From assembly GCA_002786385.1 (NCBI GenBank), contig PGCN01000008.1, forward strand, positions 1 through 64,000: a stretch of 64,000 nucleotides of DNA, in the 5' to 3' direction. The number at the start of each line of letters is the position of its first letter. Within the stretch, counting starts at the first letter, position 1. Positions 44,762-55,920 of this stretch are shown here, in pieces. The stretch comes from Flavobacterium sp. FEMGT703F. GTDB lineage: Bacteria > Bacteroidota > Bacteroidia > Flavobacteriales > Flavobacteriaceae. The notes below the pieces were generated by a model. The model ran no database searches, was not told where the DNA came from, and worked only from the letters and a program-made list of their open reading frames with translations. The position numbers and the translations under genes are program-made.

Positions 44762-45032
44762 AAGACGTACAGCCTACAACAGCCTCTTAACAGCATTGCC
44801 TATTCCCTAAACTTGGAATTACTTTAAAAAGAAAGTTCTTTAAAAAAACAAGGAAAGTTCTTATATTTACAAAGCAGATAATTAAAAAGGATTCGGTGAA
44901 ACGAATCCTTTTTTAATTTCTTTTACTTGATACGTTTCTATTAAGGAAAGAGGCTTTAAAAAGTCTGTAGTGCACAATTTAAGAAAAATTGTCACGCTAT
45001 ACCAAAGCCGTTTTGGATTAAAACATAAAAAT
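44762..45032. other. Structured leader in front of the Abi gene
   Basis: The 271-bp region holds four successive hairpins on the Abi strand. They are a terminator-like AAAAAGGATTCG..CGAATCCTTTTTT (44884-44914), AGGCTT..AAGTCT (44951-44966), ACAATTT..AAATTGT (44974-44992) and CCAAA..TTTGG (45002-45016). A TATATTTA near-match to a -7 box lies about 10 bp before the first one. It may encode a regulatory or antitoxin RNA; this is an inference. Confidence 0.45.
44884..44914. terminator. Terminator-like hairpin upstream of abi gene
   Basis: Stem AAAAAGGATTCG / CGAATCCTTTTTT with a short loop, symmetric A/T runs. It lies 118 bp before the Abi start, so plus-strand transcripts from further upstream would be attenuated. 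Confidence 0.75.
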
Positions 45033-45905
45033 ATGAGCAAACTTGCCATCCCTATTAGTGAGCAAATTGAAAGATTAAAAAAAAAGGGATTAGACACTAG
45101 CTGTTTTAGCGAAGATAAAATCAAAGAGATATTATTGGATATCGGTTATTATCGGTTTGGCTATTACTGTCATCCTTTTATGGATAATACCAGTGACACC
45201 TTTAAGGATGGGACTAAAATAGGGACTATCATAGATTTATATTATTTAGATACTGATTTAAAATATCTTCTTCAGAAATACATTAATAGAATTGAAATAA
45301 ACTTTAGAACAAAATTGATCTATTTTGTTTCTATGAAATACAAAAAAGACCCAACTTGGTTTATCAATAATGAGGTCATGGAACAATCATTTATAGATAA
45401 ATTTGAAGATATTTATTCTGAAAAATTTAAAACCGAAAATTTAACTATTAAAAAGCATCATAAAAAGTATCCCGATGATTCATTTGCACCGGTTTGGAAA
45501 ACATTTGAATACCTTACTTTAGGAGCAATAATAACCGTTTTTTCGAATATTAGAGATGAAGATATCAAAATAAGAATTTCAGATTGTTACGGAATTAGAG
45601 ATTTAAATAAATTTTTGAGGTTATTGCATACCGTACGACAAGTGAGAAACATATGTGCTCACAGCGGTGTTTTATTTGACTACCGTTTGCCTCAGAGTAT
45701 AAATTCGATTCCACAAATTACATTCAACGGAAGTGATAGAAATTCTGTTGATGCCTGTATAAAAGTTATATGTTTTTTTACAAAGTGTATCTCTACTAAT
45801 CGACACAATGATATAGAGAATGAAGTAAAGGAATTATTTTACTCATTCGAAAAAAATGAACAAATAAAAAAAATTATAACAGATAAGATTAATTATAATT
45901 TTTAA
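45033..45905 (+). CDS. Abi_2 (AbiD/AbiF) family abortive infection protein
   Basis: The ATG at 45033 gives 290 residues (MSKLAIPISEQIERLKKKG..); a longer frame from 44970 reads through the leader hairpins and is unlikely. The protein has the Abi_2 signature: ..IGYYRFGYYCHPF, LDTDLKYLLQKYINRIEINFRTKLIY, PVWKTFEYLTLGAI, LRLLHTVRQVRNICAHSGVLFDYRL. The segment RNICAH is the R-x4-H HEPN RNase motif. Such proteins block phage growth by RNA cleavage. Recent work on AbiF-type proteins describes an RNA partner, relevant to the structured DNA on both sides. Confidence 0.9.
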   Translation: MSKLAIPISEQIERLKKKGLDTSCFSEDKIKEILLDIGYYRFGYYCHPFMDNTSDTFKDGTKIGTIIDLYYLDTDLKYLLQKYINRIEINFRTKLIYFVSMKYKKDPTWFINNEVMEQSFIDKFEDIYSEKFKTENLTIKKHHKKYPDDSFAPVWKTFEYLTLGAIITVFSNIRDEDIKIRISDCYGIRDLNKFLRLLHTVRQVRNICAHSGVLFDYRLPQSINSIPQITFNGSDRNSVDACIKVICFFTKCISTNRHNDIENEVKELFYSFEKNEQIKKIITDKINYNF

Positions 45906-45934
45906 TCATGTCATTTTATATCCCAAAATTATTG

Positions 45935-45942
45935 TACATTTG
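45935..45942 (+). promoter_or_regulatory. Candidate -7 box TACATTTG of a small RNA
   Basis: It matches TAnnTTTG exactly, 30 bp after the abi stop. No clear -33 box was found. Confidence 0.45.
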
Positions 45943-45948
45943 TTCCGT

Positions 45949-46036
45949 ATTAAGTGCCTCATTATTCGAATGCTTTAATGGTGCACTCTAAAAAAATAAT
46001 AAAAAACCCAGTCTAGTAAATAGCACTGGGTTTTGT
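45949..46036 (+). ncRNA. Candidate small RNA downstream of abi
   Basis: Between the -7 box and a strong terminator lies a roughly 90-nt segment with a hairpin at 45953-45987. Its arms AGTGC..GCACT and inner CATTA..TAATG are separated by one mismatch and one wobble, with an 11-base loop. A terminator (46001-46036) follows. There is no ORF. The layout is that of a small structured RNA; a link to the Abi toxin is a hypothesis. Confidence 0.45.
46001..46036 (+). terminator. Terminator at end of abi cassette
   Basis: AAAACCCAGT and ACTGGGTTTT form a 10-bp stem with a 12-base loop, followed by GTTTTA. Confidence 0.85.
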
Positions 46037-46048
46037 TTTATAAAAAAA

Positions 46049-48372
<2,324 letters not shown>

Positions 48373-48486
48373 CTAAATTACAAAGAAATCAACTATGAAA
48401 ATATTTGTATCAATAGAAAAAAACTATTAAAATATACTATAATCATTATTACGGCTACTTTAAGCAAACTTGGTAATAACAACTAT

Positions 48487-48858
48487 CTAAAAAATCAACT
48501 TCTGTAGATTGGCAATATTAAGAGGTTTCTCTAAATACCCTTTTAGAATTGGGTACTTGTTGGCGTGCTCTTTGTCTTTATTATTTAACGATGACGTTAG
48601 AATAAAAATATTGAATCGGTCACAATTAATATTTTTGTGTTTTAAAAGAGCATCTAAAAATTCAAACCCATTCATTTCGGGCATATTAATATCCAATAAG
48701 ATGATGTTTTTTTCGGTATCGTTAGTGTTTTTAAGATAATCCAAAGCCTTTTTTACCGAAATAAAATCGGTTACTTGAGCCTCTAAGTCATTTTTCTCAA
48801 TGACTTTTTTGTGGACTAAATTAATGATGGGATCATCATCAATAAGTATGTATTTCAT
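48487..48858 (-). CDS. Single-domain response regulator (Rcp1-like)
   Basis: From ATG 48858 the protein has 123 residues and consists only of a receiver: IDDDP, phospho-acceptor ILLDINMPEMNGFEFL, ILTSS and YLEKPL. No output domain. Its start overlaps the stop region of the upstream kinase gene, so the two are translationally coupled and it is the likely phosphate acceptor. Confidence 0.9.
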   Translation of the reverse strand: MKYILIDDDPIINLVHKKVIEKNDLEAQVTDFISVKKALDYLKNTNDTEKNIILLDINMPEMNGFEFLDALLKHKNINCDRFNIFILTSSLNNKDKEHANKYPILKGYLEKPLNIANLQKLIF

Positions 48859-48859
48859 G

Positions 48860-51361
48860 TTACAGGGCATTTATGGGTAGTTTAATTTCGACTTGGGTTC
48901 CTATTCCTTTTTTAGATTTTAATGTTATTGTTCCGTTTAGCTTTTCGGTGATTTCTTTACAGATGTAGAGTCCCAAACCGGAACCTACACTATTACTGCA
49001 GCCGCGATAGAACATATCAAAAACTTTGGGTAAACTTTCTTTGTCTATTCCTTGACCGTTGTCGGCGATACTGATGGTTATTAATTTATTTTTTTTGGAT
49101 AGATTGAATTTAACAAATGACCCTTCCTCGTGGCTTTTATATTTTACAGCATTCCCAATCAAATTTTTGAGTAAAACACTGATTCTGAATTTATCTGTAA
49201 TGATGGTATCCTCGGTATTGTTTTCGTAGATTAAATCGATATTGGAAGTACCCGAGTATTTACTGTCGTTAAATATTTCATATACCATTTCCTTAAGATT
49301 TACGGCTTCCAATTTAACTTCAAATCTTGAATTGCGAGAATACTCTAAAATATCCTGTATAGAAGAGTCCATGCGGCTGGCGCTGCTATCAATTAGCTTT
49401 ATGTAATCAACCAATCCTGGCTTTACTTCATCATAATCAATTAAGGAAATCAATCCTTTAATAGAAAGTAATGGCGAGCGCAAATCGTGCGAAACCCGAT
49501 ACACAAAATTATCAAGTTCAGAGTTCACCTTTTGGAGCTCAACATTGTTTTTGAGCAAGTCCTTTTGAATTTTATTCAGTTCACTGATATCAACTCCCGA
49601 CAAAATGATGTACTCTAATTTATCTGCATTGAAAAACGGCAAAACAGTATTTAACAATTCTACTTCTTTACCATTTTTAACCACCATCTCTTCATACTTT
49701 ACAGCTTTCTTTTCATTGACTGCATTTTGTATTTGGAAAATAAGCTTGTTAACTACTGACTGATTATTGGCATTTTCAGTGTAAACATCATAAATCGATT
49801 TAAATAGATAATCTTGCCAAAACGGATTGCATTCCAACATGGCCTCATTGAAATAAATCAACTCACAAGCTTCATTGAACACAGCAATTTTGTTTGGTAG
49901 GTGATTCAAAATGCTTTCATAAAATTGTTTTAGCGAAGACACTTTCTCATCGGCTATTTTTTTATCGGTAATATCGATAGAACTTCCTACTAAACGAATC
50001 ACCTCTCCTTTAGCATCTTTTTCCCCAATGGTAAGCGTTCTGAGGTAGCGAACAGATTGATCGTTTTGACGAATAATTCGGTAATCTTGAACAATACTGT
50101 CAACTTCCGAGTTCATTACTTTATCGCGATTGTCAATCACTTGCTTTTTATCGTCGGGATGAATAGAATTCAACCAAAAAGAATAAAATCCTTCTTTAAT
50201 CAACGCTCTTTCTGCGCCGTATTGATTGATCAGTATATTATTCCAAGTAGAATCGTTTACGGCTTTATTCCATTCCCAAATACCGATTTGTGATTTATCG
50301 GAAATCAATTCAAATCTGGAATTCATTCTTAAAATTTCAGCTTTAAACTCGACCTCGTTGGTAATATCTTTGATTACAAAAATATTATTGATGTGTCTTT
50401 TAAGTTCATCATACACCGGAATGATCTCAATTTGACTGTAATATAGTTTTCCTTCCTTAGTGGTGTTGAGTAAGGTAAGCTCAATATTGTTTTTGTTTTT
50501 GAGGGCTTTGGTAATTTTTTTCTTTTCGGAAAAATCAACTATAAAATTATCAAACAAATGTCGGGTTTGCTTGCCATAGACATCTTCAAACGAATAGCCG
50601 GATATTTTTACAAACGAATCATTGATCCACTCGATTACCCCTTTTTCGTCAGTAATGATTACTCCGTTTTTAGTTTTTGTAGCTATCAGGGACAGTTTTT
50701 TAAGTTCGATTTCGGAGCTGGATATTTTTATAATTTGATCTTGTATCTGTTTGTTTTGATAGAAGTTAGTAAGAATGGAGAGAAATTGCTGGGTAAATAA
50801 GCTGAAAATGGTTTCATGTTTATCGTGTAGTTTTTCATAGAAAGGGGCATTTTTTTCCGATACCATTCCTATAAGACATACCGAAATATTCAAATTAGTG
50901 TCAACGGCAGAATGGAATACAGCATCGGAGTAGCCCGATAGATAATCCAATAATGATAAACGCTTAGGTGAAATAACCATTGACTTTGATTTTCCGACAA
51001 CTTCAGCTAAGTTTAATAAGTCCCGGATTACTCTTTGTTGCTCAGTATCATTTTTAAAATGCAAACTTTCACTAAAAAATAAGGTCTTTCCTGTAGAATT
51101 CTCGACAATCAAGACAGCTGAAGCTTCTACTTCCAAAACATCAATAATACCCTCAACAGACATCGTTAGGAAGTCTTCAAGTTTACTGCTTTTGAGGGCG
51201 AGGTTACTGAATTTGTTTAAACGCTTGTATAAAACCAGCTCGTGGTCTAATCGATCTTTAGCATTGATTAATTGCTGTTCTATGTAGGAAAAGCGAGTAA
51301 CGCGTAATTGCAACTCCTTATATTCTCTTAACAAAGAATCAAAATTATTTTTGGTTTTCAT
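48860..51361 (-). CDS. GAF/PAS sensor histidine kinase
   Basis: The 833-residue kinase has no membrane segment. A GAF-like domain covers about residues 45-210 and is followed by three PAS-type segments (GVIEWINDSFVKISGYSFEDV, WEWNKAVNDSTWNNI, YFNEAMLECNPFW). HisKA carries VYRVSHDLRSPLLSIKG, and HATPase_c has NLIGNAVKYKS, IADNGQGIDKESL and GSGLGLYICKEI. It lies 12 bp after a FIST gene and overlaps a receiver gene on the same strand, forming a FIST-kinase-receiver operon. The FIST protein may supply or share the signal. Confidence 0.92.
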   Translation of the reverse strand: MKTKNNFDSLLREYKELQLRVTRFSYIEQQLINAKDRLDHELVLYKRLNKFSNLALKSSKLEDFLTMSVEGIIDVLEVEASAVLIVENSTGKTLFFSESLHFKNDTEQQRVIRDLLNLAEVVGKSKSMVISPKRLSLLDYLSGYSDAVFHSAVDTNLNISVCLIGMVSEKNAPFYEKLHDKHETIFSLFTQQFLSILTNFYQNKQIQDQIIKISSSEIELKKLSLIATKTKNGVIITDEKGVIEWINDSFVKISGYSFEDVYGKQTRHLFDNFIVDFSEKKKITKALKNKNNIELTLLNTTKEGKLYYSQIEIIPVYDELKRHINNIFVIKDITNEVEFKAEILRMNSRFELISDKSQIGIWEWNKAVNDSTWNNILINQYGAERALIKEGFYSFWLNSIHPDDKKQVIDNRDKVMNSEVDSIVQDYRIIRQNDQSVRYLRTLTIGEKDAKGEVIRLVGSSIDITDKKIADEKVSSLKQFYESILNHLPNKIAVFNEACELIYFNEAMLECNPFWQDYLFKSIYDVYTENANNQSVVNKLIFQIQNAVNEKKAVKYEEMVVKNGKEVELLNTVLPFFNADKLEYIILSGVDISELNKIQKDLLKNNVELQKVNSELDNFVYRVSHDLRSPLLSIKGLISLIDYDEVKPGLVDYIKLIDSSASRMDSSIQDILEYSRNSRFEVKLEAVNLKEMVYEIFNDSKYSGTSNIDLIYENNTEDTIITDKFRISVLLKNLIGNAVKYKSHEEGSFVKFNLSKKNKLITISIADNGQGIDKESLPKVFDMFYRGCSNSVGSGLGLYICKEITEKLNGTITLKSKKGIGTQVEIKLPINAL

Positions 51362-51373
51362 TGGGAGCTGTTT

Positions 51374-52561
51374 TTAATCTCTGTAAATCACATACAAAGC
51401 TGTGGTATAGTTGTGATAGGTGTTTTTCCCGCCTAATCGGGCAAACTCACCAAAGCCATACATACCTAACCAAGGCGGGCAATTACCATTATCGTAAAAA
51501 GGAGTTTGCATCTTGTGTACCAACTCTTCTTTCAAAATACGATCGGTTAAAAAACGGCCTCTGGCCAAACAATCGGCATGGAAAACAGCGACCGGTTTTT
51601 TTTGATTGTTTCTGTTGTTGATATTTTCTACGATACGTTCCATTTCGTTGAAAATCACCTCCTCATCTCTAACAGTTAGCCACAATGCTGTCCCTTCCGG
51701 ACAAGTTGTGGCGTAATACATATCGTTTCCTACATGCTTGGTCACCACTCTCAAAATATGATTGTTTCCGTATTCTTGAGCCAATTCAGGCGTTAATTTT
51801 TCTGCTAAAGCGCCTATAGGTATAGTATTTCCGCAATCGGATTTATCATCCAATCCTAATCGATTCAGATATTCAGCCCAAGCCGGTTTGCCATTAAGCT
51901 CTTTGATAATGTGACCCTCTGATTTGGTTACAACCATTGGTTCGCCAATGGCAATGAATCCATGAGTAGCTTGAGTATCAACGGATAAAGTTGGATCACA
52001 AAATCCGACAGCATAAGCTCCATGTTCATAAACGACATCATTAACAGCTTGGTAGCTTACATAACCCTTCATATTATCGGATGATGTAGCACCAAAAATA
52101 GTTACTTCAGGACCAAACACTTCCTCAAATGCTTTGATACACAAATCATTATCAATATCAATCCCTGAGCCTAAAAAATAAATCATATTGATGCCTTTTT
52201 TCTGACTAGCCAGCGATTGTGCTAACTCCAAAGCTTTTTCATAAGAATTGTATCCGTACAAATCGTTGGTTGACGCTAATGCGTAATCCTTACCCTTAAC
52301 AGCCATCAAGGCAATATCTTTCATTGATTCGCTTACCCCTTCTCTACCAACAACCCCGCAACAGGAAGCCGCTACTACATTGGCATGCGGTACCAAACGT
52401 TTTGATTCTTGTAAAATATCTTGAAAATCGTGACCGATGGAAGCATGAAATATCAGCAAATCAATCGCATCGTAATTGCCGTCACAGGCAACCTCTAAAC
52501 ATTCTGCAACACCTCTTTTGGTATTGACTATTCTTGTTGAAGCAGAGTAAAATTGTAGCAT
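51374..52561 (-). CDS. FIST-domain sensory protein
   Basis: The 395-residue cytoplasmic protein has the FIST-N/FIST-C layout: YDAIDLLIFHASIGHDFQD, VVAASCCGVVGREG, FGATSSDNMKGYVSYQ, and a C-terminal IGALAEKLTPELAQEYG, AVFHADCLARGRF, GMYGFGEFARLGG. FIST proteins are predicted small-molecule sensors coupled to signalling proteins. It is the first gene of the unit with the PAS kinase and receiver. The ligand is unknown. Confidence 0.88.
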   Translation of the reverse strand: MLQFYSASTRIVNTKRGVAECLEVACDGNYDAIDLLIFHASIGHDFQDILQESKRLVPHANVVAASCCGVVGREGVSESMKDIALMAVKGKDYALASTNDLYGYNSYEKALELAQSLASQKKGINMIYFLGSGIDIDNDLCIKAFEEVFGPEVTIFGATSSDNMKGYVSYQAVNDVVYEHGAYAVGFCDPTLSVDTQATHGFIAIGEPMVVTKSEGHIIKELNGKPAWAEYLNRLGLDDKSDCGNTIPIGALAEKLTPELAQEYGNNHILRVVTKHVGNDMYYATTCPEGTALWLTVRDEEVIFNEMERIVENINNRNNQKKPVAVFHADCLARGRFLTDRILKEELVHKMQTPFYDNGNCPPWLGMYGFGEFARLGGKNTYHNYTTALYVIYRD

Positions 52562-52899
52562 AGTAGAAAGTGTTAAAATGTAAGACTTGGATTTAAACTT
52601 GAATCTAATTTATTCGAGTGACAACAAGATAGAAACAATTACTCAAATCATTAAAGATGATTAGATAAAATGCGACTTTGATGCATCCAACGGTTGTAAA
52701 TTATCGACGAATGCATGGCAATGACTGAAGTCTGACTACTTTAAACAGTTGTTAAACATGATAAAATATTGATTAAAACCTTTTATCATAAAAAAAATGC
52801 ATTTCAAAGAAATAATAAAACCGTTCAGCCTAAAGTTAAAGAATGCAAAATTTACGATTCTAAATTTGAATAATATTACCAGTAAACATTTATGCTAAT
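52562..52899. other. Divergent promoter region between two kinase operons
   Basis: The 338-bp non-coding region holds an inverted repeat ATGATAAAA..TTTTATCAT (52758-52789), three ATGCAT palindromes (52681, 52711, 52797), and a TAAATTTG -7 box (52861-52868) 31 bp before the plus-strand kinase. No gene seen. Confidence 0.5.
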
Positions 52900-55464
52900 A
52901 TGTCTGAAAAAAGCATCATTTCTCTTTTACAAGCTGTAAACGCACCGATTATTGCTTATAAAAAAAAAGATTTTTTTTTTGTTAATGACAGTGCAACCAA
53001 TGCTTTACAGTCCATTCCCATAAAATACTTCCATTCTTTTATCGCCGGTCTGGAGCTCAATGAACTGTTTTTCCCGTTTGTTACCAAAAAATATTGGAAT
53101 GATAAAAAAGGAAATATTGTTGAATTTGAATTGAACATTTCGCGCTACGAACACGGAGAAAGTTATTTATTGATTTCGTTTAAGGAAATAAGCAGAACCG
53201 AAACGCAAAATATTACAGTAGAAAAGTCAGATTTAATCCGAAAAAAACTTGGACTTTTTGAGGTATTTATCAATCAAATCAAAGAAGGGGTCTTGGTTTT
53301 TGATCCCGATGGTAAACTAGTCTACAAAAATGTAGCCTCGGAAAAACTCTTTAAAATTTTTGATGCCGACTTAAAAAAAATAGCCATTTGGGAAATTTTT
53401 AAGTATTTCCAAAACAGCATTGTTTGGAAAGACATGCTTCAAAAAACAGACAAAAAAAAAGACTTTCGGTTTACTGAAAAAGTTAAAAGCAAGTATTTAC
53501 TAATTGAGTTCCAAAAAAGAAGTTTTGAAGGCGACAACTATTATCTATTGATTTGCAATGATATCACTGAAAAGTTGAAGGATAAAATTGCGCTTGAAGA
53601 AAAAGATTTTCAGATTGATTACTTCCAAAAACATTTTCCGGTTGCGATGTTTCAGTTTCATGTACTGAAAAATAAAGTTCATTATTTTCACTATGTGAGC
53701 AACTCTTTTAAGGAACTTTTCGGATTTAATATTTTAACCCATTACAAATCGTGGCTAACCCGATTAAAGATACATCCCGAAGATATTTCTTCTTTTCTTG
53801 AAGCTACACAACAATCTATTTTATATAACGAAAAATTTAAGTTTACCGGTAGAATGCTCCTGAAAGACAATACTGTTAAATGGTTTGAAGCCAGTGCTAT
53901 ACCGGTTTTTCACAATAACAAAATTGTTTTTAATGGAATCGTTTGGGACATTTCGCAGCAAAAAATAGCCGATTTCGAAATCAAAAAACGCAGAGAATTT
54001 AACGATTCCGTCTTATCTAATCTTCCGGCAGATATTGCCGTTTTCGATAAAAACCACAACTATCTTTTCATCAATCCCAACGGTATCTCTGATCCGGAAC
54101 TTCGCCAATGGATGATTGGAAAAAATGATTTTGACTATTGTGCCACAAGAGGATTCGACAACTCTATGGCCATCAGAAGAGAGGAATTTTTCCAAGAAGC
54201 CAAAAGAAGCGGAAAGCAAGTGGAATGGGTTGATGAAGTGTCAAAAAACAACAGAACCTATTACATCCTAAGACGTTTTTATCCTTTTTATGTGGAAGGA
54301 GAATTTGCTTACATGATAGGTTATGGGATTGACATCTCCGATATAAAAAATTTACAAAACATCCTTTCAAAAACCGAGAAGCAAAACAATTTAATCATGC
54401 AATCCTCCATGGAAGGTATTGTTATCATTGATGAAAATTGCAGCATCTCATTCTGGAATACACAAGCCGAAAAAATCTTCGGTTGGACAATGAACGAGGT
54501 CACTGGTAAAAACCTCCCAAATCTTATACTTTCAGAAGATAACGGTTGTTTTGAAATTAGCGATTTCTTTAAAAAAATAGAACTCTCAGGTCAATCCAAA
54601 ACCACATTGGATTTGTTGGCCATCGACCGCAACAAAAGAAAGTTCCCTATTGAGTTAACCATGATTTCTGTTGACGACTTAGACTATAAATCCAAGTATT
54701 TTGTTTTCATCCGCGACATCAGCAGCCGAAAAGAAAAAGAATTGCAAATCCAACATCAGAACGAAATTTTGAAAAGACAAAATACCGAGTTGGAGCAATT
54801 CAACTATATCGCATCACATGATTTACAAGAGCCGCTGTTAACTATTATCGGGTACTCGGATTTATTATTGGAAGAATTCAGCAACGATTTGAATGAAGAA
54901 GGAAAACTGTTCTTAGACTTTATTCACAATTCGGCCAACAGAATGCGCTTTTTAATTTCAGGCTTACTAGAGTACAATCGGATCAACAAAAACAGTGATA
55001 CACAATGGCTTGATTTAAATAACACATTGTCTGATGTGATTGATGACTTGTCAGTTAACATCAAAGAATCCAATGCTTTAGTGCATTATGAATCGTTGCC
55101 TGTAATAGAATGTTACCCTATTTTCATCCGACTGTTGTTCCAAAACCTAATCAGTAACGCACTGAAATTCAGAAAAGAAAATACTGGTGCCGAAGTTCAT
55201 ATTCAGGCCAAAGAACACAAAGATTCTTGGCAATTTAGTGTCACAGATAACGGAATAGGGATAGAAGAAAAATATTTTAATCAAATCTTTCAAATCTTCC
55301 GTAGGCTTCATACCTCTGAAGAATACAGCGGTTTCGGAATCGGACTCGCGCATTGCAAAAAAATTGTAGACATCCACAATGGAAAAATTTGGATTGAATC
55401 CAAGGTGAACGAAGGAACCACATTCTATTTTACCATCTCAAAAAAGCTAAAAAATGACAACTAA
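52900..55464 (+). CDS. Multi-PAS sensor histidine kinase
   Basis: The 854-residue soluble kinase carries about four or five PAS segments (LVFDPDGKLVYKNVASEKLF, FHYVSNSFKELFGF, DIAVFDKNHNYLFINP, GIVIIDENCSISFWNTQAEKIFGWT). HisKA follows with YIASHDLQEPLLTIIGYSD, then HATPase_c with LISNALKFRKE, VTDNGIGIEEKYF and GFGIGLAHCKKIV. No membrane helix. The following receiver gene overlaps it by 11 bp. Similar in build to the divergent kinase at 48860-51361, it may sense light, redox or a small ligand through PAS cofactors; none can be named. Confidence 0.92.
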   Translation: MSEKSIISLLQAVNAPIIAYKKKDFFFVNDSATNALQSIPIKYFHSFIAGLELNELFFPFVTKKYWNDKKGNIVEFELNISRYEHGESYLLISFKEISRTETQNITVEKSDLIRKKLGLFEVFINQIKEGVLVFDPDGKLVYKNVASEKLFKIFDADLKKIAIWEIFKYFQNSIVWKDMLQKTDKKKDFRFTEKVKSKYLLIEFQKRSFEGDNYYLLICNDITEKLKDKIALEEKDFQIDYFQKHFPVAMFQFHVLKNKVHYFHYVSNSFKELFGFNILTHYKSWLTRLKIHPEDISSFLEATQQSILYNEKFKFTGRMLLKDNTVKWFEASAIPVFHNNKIVFNGIVWDISQQKIADFEIKKRREFNDSVLSNLPADIAVFDKNHNYLFINPNGISDPELRQWMIGKNDFDYCATRGFDNSMAIRREEFFQEAKRSGKQVEWVDEVSKNNRTYYILRRFYPFYVEGEFAYMIGYGIDISDIKNLQNILSKTEKQNNLIMQSSMEGIVIIDENCSISFWNTQAEKIFGWTMNEVTGKNLPNLILSEDNGCFEISDFFKKIELSGQSKTTLDLLAIDRNKRKFPIELTMISVDDLDYKSKYFVFIRDISSRKEKELQIQHQNEILKRQNTELEQFNYIASHDLQEPLLTIIGYSDLLLEEFSNDLNEEGKLFLDFIHNSANRMRFLISGLLEYNRINKNSDTQWLDLNNTLSDVIDDLSVNIKESNALVHYESLPVIECYPIFIRLLFQNLISNALKFRKENTGAEVHIQAKEHKDSWQFSVTDNGIGIEEKYFNQIFQIFRRLHTSEEYSGFGIGLAHCKKIVDIHNGKIWIESKVNEGTTFYFTISKKLKNDN

Positions 55465-55843
55465 TACAATCATTCTTATTGATGACGATTTATCGGTAAA
55501 CTATTTTCACCGAAGATTAATTACCATCTTAAACTTGACTGATGACATCCACACGTTCTTTAACGGGAAACAAGCTTTAGAAGGAATAATGACCCTGAAC
55601 AAAGCCGCTGAACCCGGAAAAAAAGTAGTTATTTTTCTCGATTTAAATATGCCTTTGGTTAATGGTTGGGAATTTTTAGAGGAATTTGAAAAATTGAAAC
55701 AACATCTTCATATAGTTTGCAACATACATGTAATCTCTGCATCCTTAAACCCTGTAGACAAAGAAAAAGCCGAGAAAAATCCAAATGTAATAAGCTATAT
55801 CAGCAAACCTTTATCAAAAGAAACCTTACTCAATTGTATTTAA
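55454..55843 (+). CDS. Single-domain response regulator
   Basis: The 129-residue receiver-only protein has LIDDDLSVNYFHRRL, acceptor FLDLNMPLVNGWEFLEEF, VISASLN and YISKPLSKE. Overlap with the kinase gene shows co-translation, and it is the probable phosphorylation partner. It is similar to the receiver at 48487-48858, suggesting duplicated two-component pairs. Confidence 0.9.
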   Translation: MTTNTIILIDDDLSVNYFHRRLITILNLTDDIHTFFNGKQALEGIMTLNKAAEPGKKVVIFLDLNMPLVNGWEFLEEFEKLKQHLHIVCNIHVISASLNPVDKEKAEKNPNVISYISKPLSKETLLNCI

Positions 55844-55878
55844 ACAATAGTTTTGAAATCATGTGTCAATCGACATAA

Positions 55879-55910
55879 AAAGAGGCACAATTGCTTGTGC
55901 CTCTTTATAT
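55879..55910. terminator. Terminator between receiver gene and E1 fusion
   Basis: AAAGAGGCACAA-TTGC-TTGTGCCTCTTT, 12-bp stem with a T/A-rich tail; probably bidirectional for the convergent genes. Confidence 0.85.
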
Positions 55911-55920
55911 ATTATATCGT

